Shown: one piece after another, positions 27,194 to 36,679 of the stretch | Layout of the letters: every line of letters begins with the position of its first letter | How positions within the stretch are numbered: the first letter of the stretch is position 1 | Source: Colwellia sp. C1TZA3 | GTDB lineage: Bacteria; Pseudomonadota; Gammaproteobacteria; Enterobacterales; Alteromonadaceae | Length of the DNA stretch: 60,533 nucleotides | NCBI RefSeq assembly: GCF_007954265.1 | Contig: NZ_VOLS01000023.1 | Location: 1-60,533, forward strand | Direction of reading: 5' to 3' | Program-made: the position numbers and the translations under genes | The notes under the pieces: model-generated | Database searches by the model: none | The model's input: only the letters and a program-made list of their open reading frames with translations | What the model was told of the DNA's origin: nothing

Positions 27194-28714
27194 ATGTCAA
27201 AAACTGTAAAAAATATTATTATTATTGGTGGTGGTACTGCGGGCTGGTTAACCGCAGCCATTATTGCGGCGCATCATAAAGATGCTAAAAAAACCGAACT
27301 TAAAATTACACTGGTTGAATCTTCAGATATTCCAACTATAGGTGTTGGTGAAGGTACATGGCCCACCATGAAAAACACCTTTCACAAAATTGGCCTTAAA
27401 GAGAGTGATGTTTTTAAAAAATGTCATGCGGCCTTTAAGCAAGGCGCTAAGTTTGTTGAATGGGTTCATGGTAATGGTGATTTTTATTATCATCCGTTTA
27501 CTGTGCCTTTAGGTTATGGTCATATTGATTTAGCGCCGTATGTCTCTAATATTGAAAATTTTGCTCGAGAATCTAATTTTCAATATGACATTTGTGAAGC
27601 GGGTTTAGCACCGCGAAATTTGGCTGAATCAGAATATCAAGGACAATGTAATTACGGTTATCACCTCGATGCAGGTGCGCTTGCCGAGTTATTGAAAAGA
27701 CACTGTATTGATAAGCTTAATGTTGAGCACATTGTTGATACGCTTGATGAATGTATTAGTGAGAACGGTGAGCGCATTGATGCAGTCGTCTTAAATAAAC
27801 AGGGAAAACTAACGGCGAATTTGTTTGTTGATTGCTCAGGTTCACGTTCATTACTGTTAGGACAAACCTTAAATGTTCCGTTTAAAAAAGTTGATCACGT
27901 GTTGTTTAACAACCGAGCACTAGCGATGCAAGTGCCTTACGAAAGTGAAGACATGCCCCTTGCCAGCCACACTATTGCAACTGCACAAAATGCAGGTTGG
28001 ATATGGGATATTGGCCTAACGAGTCGACGTGGCGTTGGACATGTTTATGCTAGTGATTTTTTAACTGATGAAGAGGCTGAGCAAAATTTACGTAATTATT
28101 TGGGTGAAGCAGCGAATGGTCTTGTAGCACGCAAAATTAGTTTTGAACCAGGCCATCGAGAGCAATGGTGGAAAGGTAATTGTGTTGCCATTGGTATGGC
28201 TGCTGGTTTTGTAGAGCCGCTTGAAGCTACCGCTATTATGCTGGTTGAGCTATCGGCGCGCTATGTAGCGGAAAATTTACCCGCTGACGAGAGTCTAATG
28301 CCGTTAGTGGCAAAACGCTTTAATAAGCAAATGGCATATCGTTGGCAACGTATTGTTGATTTTTTAAAGTTTCATTACATGCTTACTAAGCGCACAGAGC
28401 CTTATTGGCAAGCGCACTGCGATCCAACCACATTCCCAGATAGTTTAAAAGAAGATCTTTCGTTGTGGCAGTATCGTGGTCCAACAACGAATGATTTTAC
28501 CAGCGCTATGGAACTATTTCCAGCGGCAAGTTACCAGTATGTACTTTACGGTATGGAATTTAAACCTGACTTTTCTCGCCAAGGTTATTTACATAACCAG
28601 CAACAAAAAGCAGAACAAGTGATTAATCGTAATGAACAATTAACCCAACAAATGTTACAAAGTTTACCACCCCATCGTGATTATATTGAAAAATGGCTGG
28701 CGACTTCAACTTAG
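27194..28714 (+). CDS. tryptophan-halogenase-like flavoprotein
   Basis: This protein belongs to the flavin-dependent tryptophan halogenase family. The 506 residues contain the FAD motif GGGTAGW (12-18), GVGEGTWP (50-57), a lysine in AAFKQGAKF (K82) that may correspond to the catalytic Lys79 of PrnA, and EPLEATAIMLVE near the C-terminal half. The halogenase signature WxWxIP appears as WIWDIG (269-274), lacking the proline. Members beside TonB receptors and SapC in sugar-uptake loci have no proven halogenation activity, and the substrate here is unlikely to be free tryptophan. It ends nine bases before the sapC-like gene, so the two are co-transcribed. Its role in glycan uptake is unknown. Confidence 0.88.
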   Translation: MSKTVKNIIIIGGGTAGWLTAAIIAAHHKDAKKTELKITLVESSDIPTIGVGEGTWPTMKNTFHKIGLKESDVFKKCHAAFKQGAKFVEWVHGNGDFYYHPFTVPLGYGHIDLAPYVSNIENFARESNFQYDICEAGLAPRNLAESEYQGQCNYGYHLDAGALAELLKRHCIDKLNVEHIVDTLDECISENGERIDAVVLNKQGKLTANLFVDCSGSRSLLLGQTLNVPFKKVDHVLFNNRALAMQVPYESEDMPLASHTIATAQNAGWIWDIGLTSRRGVGHVYASDFLTDEEAEQNLRNYLGEAANGLVARKISFEPGHREQWWKGNCVAIGMAAGFVEPLEATAIMLVELSARYVAENLPADESLMPLVAKRFNKQMAYRWQRIVDFLKFHYMLTKRTEPYWQAHCDPTTFPDSLKEDLSLWQYRGPTTNDFTSAMELFPAASYQYVLYGMEFKPDFSRQGYLHNQQQKAEQVINRNEQLTQQMLQSLPPHRDYIEKWLATST

Positions 28715-28723
28715 AGAATAATA

Positions 28724-29470
28724 ATGACTGAATTAGTAGAACTGAGTAATAGTGAACACGGTACATTGAAAGTGACTGATAACGCAGCGGTTGTTTTTGT
28801 AAAACAGCAACATATTTTAACGATACGTGTGAAAGAAATAACTCAAGCTATAAGTAGCTTTCCAGTGTTTTTAGTGAAAAACCCACACACAGGGCTGTGG
28901 AACATTGCGGCACTATCGAGTTTCGAAATGGGGCAGAATTTGTTTGTTCGTGATGATAAATGGCATGCTATTTTCACCCCAACTAGTATGCAAACGTTTC
29001 CTTTTTTCTTGATGAATTTAGCCGGAGAAAATCAAGGCTATACTATGGGTATTGCACCTAATGATCTGGCTTTTTCAACAATAGAAGGGCAGAGTATATT
29101 TGAGTCTACTGGCAAACCAAGTTTGCTGTTAAGCCGAGTGAAAACATTATTAGAAGCCGATATCAAAAATGACATACAAAGTTATCAGTTTGCTGAGAAG
29201 TTGGAAGCTATGCAATTGATTAAGCGTATTAACCTAGTTGTACAGTATGCTGATGGCACAGTAAAAACGTTAAAAGGTATGAACAGCATTGATGAAGCGA
29301 AGTTACAGCAACTAACAAATGACGAATTGGCAGGGTTAAATAAGTTAGGTTATCTTATGCCGATTCATGCGATGCTAATGTCTATTATTCAATTAAATAA
29401 CCTAATTCAAAAGCATAATAATGTTGAAAGTAACAAAACAATATCACAAGTTAAATTAGCCCTTGAATAA
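28724..29470 (+). CDS. SapC family protein
   Basis: The 248-residue protein matches the SapC family, named after a gene near a Campylobacter surface-layer locus. It shows the typical YPVFLVKNPHTGLWNIAALS-like segment (here FPVFLVKNPHTGLWNIAALS), then ENLFV-type and MNLAGENQGYTMGIAPND stretches, and a C-terminal helical region. No signal peptide or membrane segment is seen. The biochemical function of the family is not established. It begins nine bases after the halogenase-like gene and probably acts with it and the TonB receptor. Confidence 0.85.
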   Translation: MTELVELSNSEHGTLKVTDNAAVVFVKQQHILTIRVKEITQAISSFPVFLVKNPHTGLWNIAALSSFEMGQNLFVRDDKWHAIFTPTSMQTFPFFLMNLAGENQGYTMGIAPNDLAFSTIEGQSIFESTGKPSLLLSRVKTLLEADIKNDIQSYQFAEKLEAMQLIKRINLVVQYADGTVKTLKGMNSIDEAKLQQLTNDELAGLNKLGYLMPIHAMLMSIIQLNNLIQKHNNVESNKTISQVKLALE

Positions 29471-29503
29471 AGCATTAACCCACGAAAAAAAAACAAAATA
29501 ATT

Positions 29504-29535
29504 AAAAAAGCCATTCACATGAATGGCTTTTTTAA
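29504..29535. terminator. bidirectional terminator between sapC-like and symporter genes
   Basis: The stem AAAAAGCCATTC / GAATGGCTTTTT with a 4-base loop has A/T runs on both sides. It separates two convergent transcription units. Confidence 0.9.
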
Positions 29536-29568
29536 TATTTGAAATTTATCTGCAATTAACCAAACTTA

Positions 29569-31032
29569 TTAAGCCGTTTCTGCCGGTACTACCGGTGCTG
29601 CCTTCTTGCTAAAAACCAAGGTTGCACGATTATTAAATACAAATCGGTTAATGAATAACGCCATGAAAATACAAATAAACAAGGTAATTGTCATCATGTG
29701 AATATAATGGAACGGTGCCCACACAAAGACAAAAAATGCATAAGTGCATGTGCCAGTAATTACCGCGGCAATAGCAGCTTTTGAGGCAACGTTATTAAAC
29801 AATAAGCCAACAATGAATACAGATAAAATGGGCATACTTAACATGCCGTAAAGCTCTTGCACTAAATTAATAATACTTTCTGCTGAAGAGTAAAAAGGTA
29901 CTAAAAGTAGCGCAAGTACACAAAAGATAATAGAAGCAATATTACTGACAACATGCACTTTGATTTTTTTCTCTTTTTGAAAATATAATTCATGAATATC
30001 ACAAACATATAAAGCTGCTGACGAATTTAAAATACTATTAAATGTGGTTAATACTGCCGCTGCCATCATGGCGGCAAAGGCGCCTGATAACCAAGTAGGT
30101 AATACTTCAGCAACAATTTTACCGTAGGCCAAATCACCCACGTCACCAAATAATTTATAAGAAACCACGCCCGGTATAACAATCATGGGTGGTATCACTA
30201 AAATACGAATCAGTGCGGCGGCGAATACACCTTTTTGGGCTTCTTTAATATTTGGAGCTGCCATGGCGCGTTGGGTTATGGTTTGGTTGGTACTCCAGTA
30301 AAATGTCTGAATGAAAATCATGCCAGTTAATAACGTATGCCAAGGAAGTGGCGAGTCGTTACCACCAATTAAGGTTAAACGCTCTGCTGGTATACCACTA
30401 AAGTCAAAATTAATTGCCGCCATTGAGAGCACAACAACAAGCATGCCAAGTGACAAGAGGCCAATACCACTATAAGTATCTGAGACTGCAACCGCTCTTA
30501 AACCACCAAAAATTGCATAACTGGCACCTGCAATGGTGAAGATAATTGATAGCGACATTATTGATAGATCAACATTGAACATGGCTTTCATAAACAACGA
30601 ACCGCCGTATAAAATGGCCGGAAGAAAAATAAACAAATTACCCAATAAGAATAGGCAGGCAATAACTGCTCGAATATGAGGGTCGTTATAGCGACGTTCA
30701 AGCAGTTCGGTTGTTGTAGTACAATTATTTTTGTAGTAAATAGGTAAAAACACTTTGGCTAGAATCATTAACCCGAAAAATGCGGCAATTTCCCACCATG
30801 CGAGAAGTACCATTTGATTACCATTCATGCCGATAAGTTGGTCAGTACTTAGGTTGGTTAAAGTAATAGACCCCGCAATAAAGACCCATGACAGACCTCC
30901 ACCGGCGAGAAAATATTCCTTATTTGAATCTGATTTTGATCTCGCTGCACCTTTGCATTTTAAATAGGTTAAAAATGCAATCAGTGCAGTGATCAAACAA
31001 AACACCATTATTTGTATTGATTGGTTTTCCAC
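29569..31032 (-). CDS. sodium/sugar symporter (SSS family, SGLT-like)
   Basis: This inner-membrane symporter couples sugar uptake to sodium entry. The 487 residues form about 13-14 membrane segments. Family features include an N-terminal region with YFLAGGGLSWVFIAGSITLT followed by NLSTDQLIGMNGNQM, ASYAIFGGLRAVAVSDTYSG, FYWSTNQTITQRAMAA and AAAVLTTFNSILNSSAALYV. The NLSTDQ and WSTNQTITQR motifs resemble the bacterial galactose transporter vSGLT and its relatives. It lies 71 bases downstream of the GH42 beta-galactosidase gene in the same direction, so the two are likely one operon, and a galactose or galactoside substrate is expected. Confidence 0.9.
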   Translation of the reverse strand: MENQSIQIMVFCLITALIAFLTYLKCKGAARSKSDSNKEYFLAGGGLSWVFIAGSITLTNLSTDQLIGMNGNQMVLLAWWEIAAFFGLMILAKVFLPIYYKNNCTTTTELLERRYNDPHIRAVIACLFLLGNLFIFLPAILYGGSLFMKAMFNVDLSIMSLSIIFTIAGASYAIFGGLRAVAVSDTYSGIGLLSLGMLVVVLSMAAINFDFSGIPAERLTLIGGNDSPLPWHTLLTGMIFIQTFYWSTNQTITQRAMAAPNIKEAQKGVFAAALIRILVIPPMIVIPGVVSYKLFGDVGDLAYGKIVAEVLPTWLSGAFAAMMAAAVLTTFNSILNSSAALYVCDIHELYFQKEKKIKVHVVSNIASIIFCVLALLLVPFYSSAESIINLVQELYGMLSMPILSVFIVGLLFNNVASKAAIAAVITGTCTYAFFVFVWAPFHYIHMMTITLFICIFMALFINRFVFNNRATLVFSKKAAPVVPAETA

Positions 31033-31103
31033 GAATACTTCCCCGATATTTACTAGTTTTATATAAAGCTACAAGCTATTTAGCGCAGCCCAACAGTTTT
31101 TAT

Positions 31104-33068
31104 CTATTTATTTATTTTAATTATTGCAACGTCAAAAGCGTTTAGTTGTGCCTGACCTAATATAAAGGTGCCCATGTTGAGATCAGGAAATGTTTGCGGA
31201 TAACTTGCGTAGTTAAAAACATAAGCAAGATCTCCGCGATGAACAACACGCATATCTTTTGGTAAGCGTACCGTAGGTATTTCACACTCATTTACCAAGT
31301 GTTCAAATAAGCTCAATAAAAATGCATCACACGTTAACGACGCTATGTAGCTTGTATTGCCATGACGCACAACGGCTGGCGTATGATCATGGTATTGTGC
31401 AACTACAATAACTTCCTTGGGCACATCAAGCTCTTCGCGCCAACATCTACTCTCGTATACTTTTCCTTTATAATGTAATTTTTCACTACAATCTGGTCGT
31501 ATAGTTTCGGTAGATAACACTTTAATGGGTAATAGTGTTTGCAGCTTACCCGGAGGAAGGTTAGGCGCTAAAGAAAGTTCATCGGTTTTGCTACCAGAGC
31601 GTGGGCCAAAAACGATATGAGCACTTGCTTGCTGACATTTTTTAATAAAAGCATCATCTACAATCGGTAAACATGGCGCAATAATTAAGTCGTAGGGCTC
31701 AAAATCACTGTTGGTAGCAATAAAATCTACTGCTAGGCCTAACTGACGTAACGCAGAATAGTATGAAAATTCTGTTTGTTGATGGTTATAACTATCACCT
31801 TGGCGTTCAATTTCGCTGACCCATTGATTAACTGTACCTGAAATTATGGCCACTTTTGCTTGTACAGGTGCATCAATTGAAAAATCTACTGCGGTTAACT
31901 CATCACGCATTTGCTCAATTTCAGCCCACGCCGCAGCCCTTGAATTGTCGTTGCGTTTAACTCCTGCATGCATTTGCTCTTGAGCAAATGGAGCTTGGCG
32001 CCAACGGAAATAACATACGCAATCAGCACCATGAGCAAAAGCTTGCCAAGACCATAAACGTACCATACCTTTTTCAGGGCGAGGATTATGGTGTGCCCAA
32101 TTAACTGGGCCAGGCTGTTGCTCCATAATCCAAAAATTCTTTTTACTAATGCCACGGCTTTGGTCAAAGTCATAACTGGCAAAGTCGGGGTGGCCCGTAC
32201 GCATGTATGACTTAAATTCTTCAGCGGGTTTGTCGGCAAAAAATAAGTCTGAACGGCCCAATGGATAATTGTCATAACTGACAAAGTCTAAATTTTCAGC
32301 GAGCGCGTAATTATCGGTTTGCGTATCAACCATAGGGATAAAATTGTGTGTTACAAACCTATTAGGCGCATATTGGCGAATGATGTCTATCATACGGTTG
32401 TGAAAACTGATCACTTGATCAGAGCTAAATCGTCGATAAGCTAATTGGTGCGCAGGGTGGGTTTCAGTCACCGCTAGAATAGGTAGCTCAATTTGTGCAA
32501 AATTTTGATATTCCATTGACCAAAAAATGGTGCCCCATTCGGTATTGAGTTTATCAATAGTCTGATAACGCGCTTTACACCAGGTTTGAAATGCCTCTTT
32601 TGCAGCGAGTGAACCACTATGCGTAGTATCATGACAAGCTAATTCGTTGTCTGTTTGCCAACCGCAAATTGCCGGGTGTTCGCCATATCTTTTCGCCAAT
32701 ACTGCTGAAATACGCATTGCTTCACGAAAATAGTCTTTACTGGAAAAGTCATAATGACGTCGTGAACCAAAGCCACGCGTTGCACCGGTATTAATATCGA
32801 CAGGCAAAATATCAGGATACTTATCAATTAACCATTTAGGAGGCGTCGCGGTAGGCGTACACATGATCACCTCTAAGCCTGCGCTTGCTAAAGTTTTAAT
32901 TGCGCGGTCTAACCAAGCGAAAGTATAAACACCTTCACTTGATTCTATTCTTGACCACGCAAATTCACCAATGCGCACATAACGTAAACCTAGTTCACGC
33001 ATTTCTTTAGCATCTTGTGCCCACATTGATTCTGGCCAATGCTCTGGGTAATAACAAACACCTAACAT
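31104..33068 (-). CDS. beta-galactosidase, glycoside hydrolase family 42
   Basis: This enzyme releases galactose from beta-galactosides. Its 654 residues follow the GH42 plan: a catalytic barrel starting LGVCYYPEHWPESMWAQDAK, the acid/base glutamate in TDNELACHD (E142), and the nucleophile in FWIMEQQPGPVNW (E316). A trimerisation domain with VAIISG and a small C-terminal beta domain follow. There is no signal peptide, so it acts on sugars already in the cytoplasm. It is divergent from the GH36 gene across 221 bases and is followed by the sugar symporter gene. A weaker copy of the galETK palindrome lies 48 bases upstream. Confidence 0.96.
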   Translation of the reverse strand: MLGVCYYPEHWPESMWAQDAKEMRELGLRYVRIGEFAWSRIESSEGVYTFAWLDRAIKTLASAGLEVIMCTPTATPPKWLIDKYPDILPVDINTGATRGFGSRRHYDFSSKDYFREAMRISAVLAKRYGEHPAICGWQTDNELACHDTTHSGSLAAKEAFQTWCKARYQTIDKLNTEWGTIFWSMEYQNFAQIELPILAVTETHPAHQLAYRRFSSDQVISFHNRMIDIIRQYAPNRFVTHNFIPMVDTQTDNYALAENLDFVSYDNYPLGRSDLFFADKPAEEFKSYMRTGHPDFASYDFDQSRGISKKNFWIMEQQPGPVNWAHHNPRPEKGMVRLWSWQAFAHGADCVCYFRWRQAPFAQEQMHAGVKRNDNSRAAAWAEIEQMRDELTAVDFSIDAPVQAKVAIISGTVNQWVSEIERQGDSYNHQQTEFSYYSALRQLGLAVDFIATNSDFEPYDLIIAPCLPIVDDAFIKKCQQASAHIVFGPRSGSKTDELSLAPNLPPGKLQTLLPIKVLSTETIRPDCSEKLHYKGKVYESRCWREELDVPKEVIVVAQYHDHTPAVVRHGNTSYIASLTCDAFLLSLFEHLVNECEIPTVRLPKDMRVVHRGDLAYVFNYASYPQTFPDLNMGTFILGQAQLNAFDVAIIKINK

Positions 33069-33115
33069 TTACTATATTCCGCTATTTTATTTAAATTCTT
33101 TTATACATACTAACC

Positions 33116-33133
33116 TTATTTATATGATATATT
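33116..33133. promoter_or_regulatory. candidate operator in the GH42-GH36 intergenic region
   Basis: TTATTTATATGATATATT matches the galE palindrome in the left arm and most of the right arm (centre ATG rather than AAG). It lies 48 bases before the GH42 start and could also affect the divergent GH36 gene. Confidence 0.5.
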
Positions 33134-33289
33134 CCAGTGGTATTTACATTGAGCTAATTATATTAGTCAATTTAAAATGAGATTTGGCTTTGTAACTTAA
33201 ATAGTGCAATTTTAGGTCTACAAATATAATAATGCTAATAGCAGCTAATAAAATATCAGAAAAATATTTCAAGATGAAGGACGCTTACC

Positions 33290-35428
33290 ATGAAACCATC
33301 CCAGCACTATGTTCAACTTAATAGTACTAATTCTAGCTTAATTGTTGATTGTCAAAATAGAACGCCAGCCATTCTTTATTGGGGAAAGCTTTTATCTGAG
33401 CAAACTTCTGCACAAATGTTAAGCCTGTTGTCGACCAGACAAGAAGCTAAATGTTCGTTGGTTGTTGAAGCGCCTATTTCTCTGTCGCCCTTGTTAGGTC
33501 AAGGTTTTACGGGAGCTCCCGGCCTTGAGCTTAATAATCATGATTATGGCTGGTCGGTTGGTGGTGATTTGGTCAATATTATCCAGCCTGATGAGCAAAA
33601 TGTATGCTTTGAAAGTATTGATGAACTTCGCCATATTAAAGTAGTGCATACTCTGTCATTACATAAAGATACTGATGTTTTAACGGCATCAACAAAAGTT
33701 GTTAACCTAAGTGAACAATCATTAGCCGTTAATTGGTGCGCGGCGCCAACGATAACTTTACCCGATCAAATGAATAAAATCATGTCATTTGAAGGGCGTT
33801 GGTCTAATGAGTTTCAATGCCATTCACTTGATCTGTTTCTTGGCAGTTTCGTTAGAGAAAATCGTAAAGGCAAAACATCGCATGATAATTTCCCAGGTAT
33901 GGTGATGCATAACAACTTTACCCACGAACAAGCAGGGGAGTGTTATGGATTTCATATTGGATGGAGTGGCAATCATAAAATGCGTGCAGAGCTATTGCCT
34001 GAAGGGCGCAGCTATGTGCAACTAGGTGAACTACTTATGCCGGGTGAAGTTGAACTGGCGCCAAACGAATCGTATGAAAGCCCTATACTTTATGCCGCTT
34101 ATTCTGATAAAGGCTTTAGTGGTTTATCTCATTGTTTCCATCAGTTTGTTCGCCGTGAACTGCTTTCAGAGAAACTAAGTCAAAAGCCTCGCCCGATTCA
34201 TTACAATACATGGGAAGGCATATACTTTGATCACGATGTAGACACCTTAAAAAGCTTGGCTAATAAAGTTGCAGGATTAGGGGCTGAACGCTTTGTTTTA
34301 GACGATGGTTGGTTTAAAGGTCGTCGCGGAGACTTTGCTGGTTTAGGTGATTGGGTTGTCGACAAAGAAATTTATCCAGACGGTTTATCGCCTATTATTG
34401 ATCATGTTAATCAACAAGGTATGGAATTTGGCTTATGGTTTGAACCTGAGATGGTTAACCCTGATAGCGATTTATACCGTGCACATCCTGATTGGGTATT
34501 AGCTACGATAGGTAATGAGCAGTTAAATTTTCGCAATCAATTAGTGCTGGATTTAACCCGCACCGAGGTGGTTGAGTATTTATTTCACGCCATTGATGAC
34601 ATCCTCACAGAGTATCCGAAAATAGTTTACATTAAATGGGATATGAATCGAGATATAAATCATGCCGGCAATGCCTTAGGTAAGCCTGCTATTCATCAGC
34701 AAACGAAAGCGTTATACCAGTTAATTGATCGCATTAAAAACAAGCATGCGCATGTTGAAATTGAAAGCTGTTCATCAGGAGGCGCTAGAGTTGACTACGG
34801 TGTGCTTGCTCACACGGACCGTGTATGGACTTCTGATTCTAATGACGCCCTAGATAGATTGTCTATTCAACGCGGTTGTTCATTCTTCTTTCCTAGCGAA
34901 GTTATGGGTGCACATATTGGCCCAAGAGAATGTCATATTACCGGTCGAATCGTAAGTATGGAAATGCGCGCTGCGGTAGCATTTTTTGGTCATATGGGAC
35001 TTGAGATGGACCCAAGAGAACTGACTGAATTAGAATGTGAGCAATTAACTGCCATTATTGCTTTACATAAAAAGCATCGTCAGTTAATTCACAGCGGTAA
35101 GTTGTTACGGTTAAATAATGATGGTGATTCAATTAATTTTGGGTTGATTAATGAAGCTAAATCGCAAGCACTTTTTGCTTACAACAGTGTCAAGGAAACC
35201 AAGCGAACTACTCCACCTAAATATCGTTTTGTTGGACTAGATGCTGAAAAAACTTACCAACTATCACTGGTTTGGCCAACTCAGCTAAAGGAATATTCAC
35301 CTTCCGTATTAAGTATTATTGATCAGCAAAAATTTACAGGGGCAGCACTGATGCAAATGGGTAAGCAATTGCCGGTATTATTCCCGCAATCGTCACTAAT
35401 TTTTGAATTGAATGCAGTGAGTAGCTAA
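33290..35428 (+). CDS. alpha-galactosidase, glycoside hydrolase family 36
   Basis: This enzyme releases galactose from alpha-galactosides such as melibiose, raffinose or galactosyl-glycerol. The 712 residues have an N-terminal beta-supersandwich (1-290), a catalytic barrel with RFVLDDGWFKGRRGD, the nucleophile in YIKWDMNRDINH (D451) and the acid/base aspartate in TSDSNDALDRLSIQRG (probably D516), and a C-terminal beta domain. The ESCSSGGARVDYG motif is diagnostic. No signal peptide is present, so it is cytoplasmic. It is divergent from the GH42-symporter unit and closed by a strong terminator at 35490. Confidence 0.96.
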   Translation: MKPSQHYVQLNSTNSSLIVDCQNRTPAILYWGKLLSEQTSAQMLSLLSTRQEAKCSLVVEAPISLSPLLGQGFTGAPGLELNNHDYGWSVGGDLVNIIQPDEQNVCFESIDELRHIKVVHTLSLHKDTDVLTASTKVVNLSEQSLAVNWCAAPTITLPDQMNKIMSFEGRWSNEFQCHSLDLFLGSFVRENRKGKTSHDNFPGMVMHNNFTHEQAGECYGFHIGWSGNHKMRAELLPEGRSYVQLGELLMPGEVELAPNESYESPILYAAYSDKGFSGLSHCFHQFVRRELLSEKLSQKPRPIHYNTWEGIYFDHDVDTLKSLANKVAGLGAERFVLDDGWFKGRRGDFAGLGDWVVDKEIYPDGLSPIIDHVNQQGMEFGLWFEPEMVNPDSDLYRAHPDWVLATIGNEQLNFRNQLVLDLTRTEVVEYLFHAIDDILTEYPKIVYIKWDMNRDINHAGNALGKPAIHQQTKALYQLIDRIKNKHAHVEIESCSSGGARVDYGVLAHTDRVWTSDSNDALDRLSIQRGCSFFFPSEVMGAHIGPRECHITGRIVSMEMRAAVAFFGHMGLEMDPRELTELECEQLTAIIALHKKHRQLIHSGKLLRLNNDGDSINFGLINEAKSQALFAYNSVKETKRTTPPKYRFVGLDAEKTYQLSLVWPTQLKEYSPSVLSIIDQQKFTGAALMQMGKQLPVLFPQSSLIFELNAVSS

Positions 35429-35489
35429 CGAAAAACTAACCGGAAAATGTTGAATTTTACAGGCATTTATATGCTTGTAACTCTCTAAC

Positions 35490-35542
35490 AAAAAATGCGA
35501 GTGTCGTGATTAAATAAAGTATCACGACATTCGCATTTTTTT
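35490..35542. terminator. terminator between the convergent GH36 and aldose epimerase genes
   Basis: The stem AAATGCGAGTGTCGTGAT / ATCACGACATTCGCATTT (one mismatch) with a 10-base loop has a T-run on the plus strand and an A-run before it, so it can work in both directions. Confidence 0.9.
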
Positions 35543-35663
35543 GCTTATAAAACTTAGCTGCTCAGAACGTCAACAGCAAACACTAGCTTCATCATAAGGT
35601 AAACTTGTCTAGATTTTCTAAAGATAACAAGTTAAAAAAAGCTTTTTTATGTTTAGCTTTTGA

Positions 35664-36554
35664 TTATATTTCTGTTAATTCTTCAGGTGTAATTCGCATT
35701 GATACAGTCATTTTTTCTTGAGGTGCTAAGGACACCATTCCAGTGTTTTTTATACCTTTACCCATCATGTTAATTGCGTCGGTACAATGAGTTACAGGTT
35801 CTAAGCAAAAATAGTCCTTTCCTTCTGGGCTGTATATGACCATGAAATTACAATTTGAACTTGTGCTAATGGTAGCTTTTGCTTTGAATTCAGGCCATGT
35901 CACCGTTGCGTCGCCAGTAAAACCGGTAAATACATTGTCTAAATTGCTACCTTGTATAGGTAAACCTTCTGAACTATCCATCGTTAATGGTTTGCTAACT
36001 AAAGCTGTTGGCATACATTCATCATCTACTGCCCACATTTGCTCTACCGCGCATTTAATCGATGTATTTTTAGTTAAGCTAAAATAAGGATGTAGCCCTA
36101 AACCGGCAGGCATTGAATAATCAGCCGTATTAATAATCGTTAAGGCAATATATAACACCTTATCTTCAAGTGTAAAAACTTGCTTAGCACTATAAGAATA
36201 AGGCCAATCAGCGGTTTTATAATGATATTGCAAGGTTAAACTGTTATCTGTTTGATCGGTTATCGTCCAAGGTAATTGCCAACCATGACCGTGAATACTG
36301 TGTTTTTCTGGCAAGTGATTAAGCCCAAGGGAAACATTCGTTTCTTGCCATTTAAATTGACCATGCCTGATACGGTTAGAATATGGCACCAAAGGAAAAC
36401 AGCTGCTGTCTAGCACTGATTTTGCTTTGCTAGCGTTTCTTAAAATGGCCACGAATTTGTTGTTCAATTTGACATTATAAGCCAAAATAGCACCACCAAA
36501 TTCAGCAGATATCTCTACGTTGGCGACATTATTAGTTAAAAATATAGAAGTCAT
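35664..36554 (-). CDS. aldose 1-epimerase (mutarotase) family protein
   Basis: Mutarotases interconvert the alpha and beta anomers of sugars such as galactose. GalK needs the alpha form, while beta-galactosidase releases the beta form. The 296 residues show the family landmarks: PYSNRIRHGQFKW near 54-66, HGHGWQLPW with the catalytic histidines near 90, LGLHPYFSL with the second histidine, and ALEPVTHCTDAIN-like (here CLEPVTHCTDAIN) near the C-terminus. A palindromic operator of the galE type lies only 14 bases before the start. It is probably a single-gene unit, since the upstream lactonase gene ends 126 bases away. Confidence 0.9.
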   Translation of the reverse strand: MTSIFLTNNVANVEISAEFGGAILAYNVKLNNKFVAILRNASKAKSVLDSSCFPLVPYSNRIRHGQFKWQETNVSLGLNHLPEKHSIHGHGWQLPWTITDQTDNSLTLQYHYKTADWPYSYSAKQVFTLEDKVLYIALTIINTADYSMPAGLGLHPYFSLTKNTSIKCAVEQMWAVDDECMPTALVSKPLTMDSSEGLPIQGSNLDNVFTGFTGDATVTWPEFKAKATISTSSNCNFMVIYSPEGKDYFCLEPVTHCTDAINMMGKGIKNTGMVSLAPQEKMTVSMRITPEELTEI

Positions 36555-36567
36555 AAGAAAATAAATA

Positions 36568-36587
36568 TTATTTATAAGATAAAATAA
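36568..36587. promoter_or_regulatory. palindromic operator upstream of the aldose epimerase gene
   Basis: TTATTTATAAGATAAAATAA matches the galE site at 19255 except for one extra A in the right arm. It overlaps the expected 5' leader of the gene, which suggests repression. Confidence 0.62.
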
Positions 36588-36679
36588 TTAAAGCATTAAG
36601 CCTTGTTTTTGTCTAGTGATACTACTTGCAAAGGTTCCATTGAGCTACATATGCTAGTTATAGTGCTCTGAGCTAGCAG

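Noticed and set aside
27194-28714. Authentic tryptophan halogenase of a natural-product cluster
   Set aside because: There are no biosynthetic partners, the signature WxWxIP is altered, and the context is sugar uptake.
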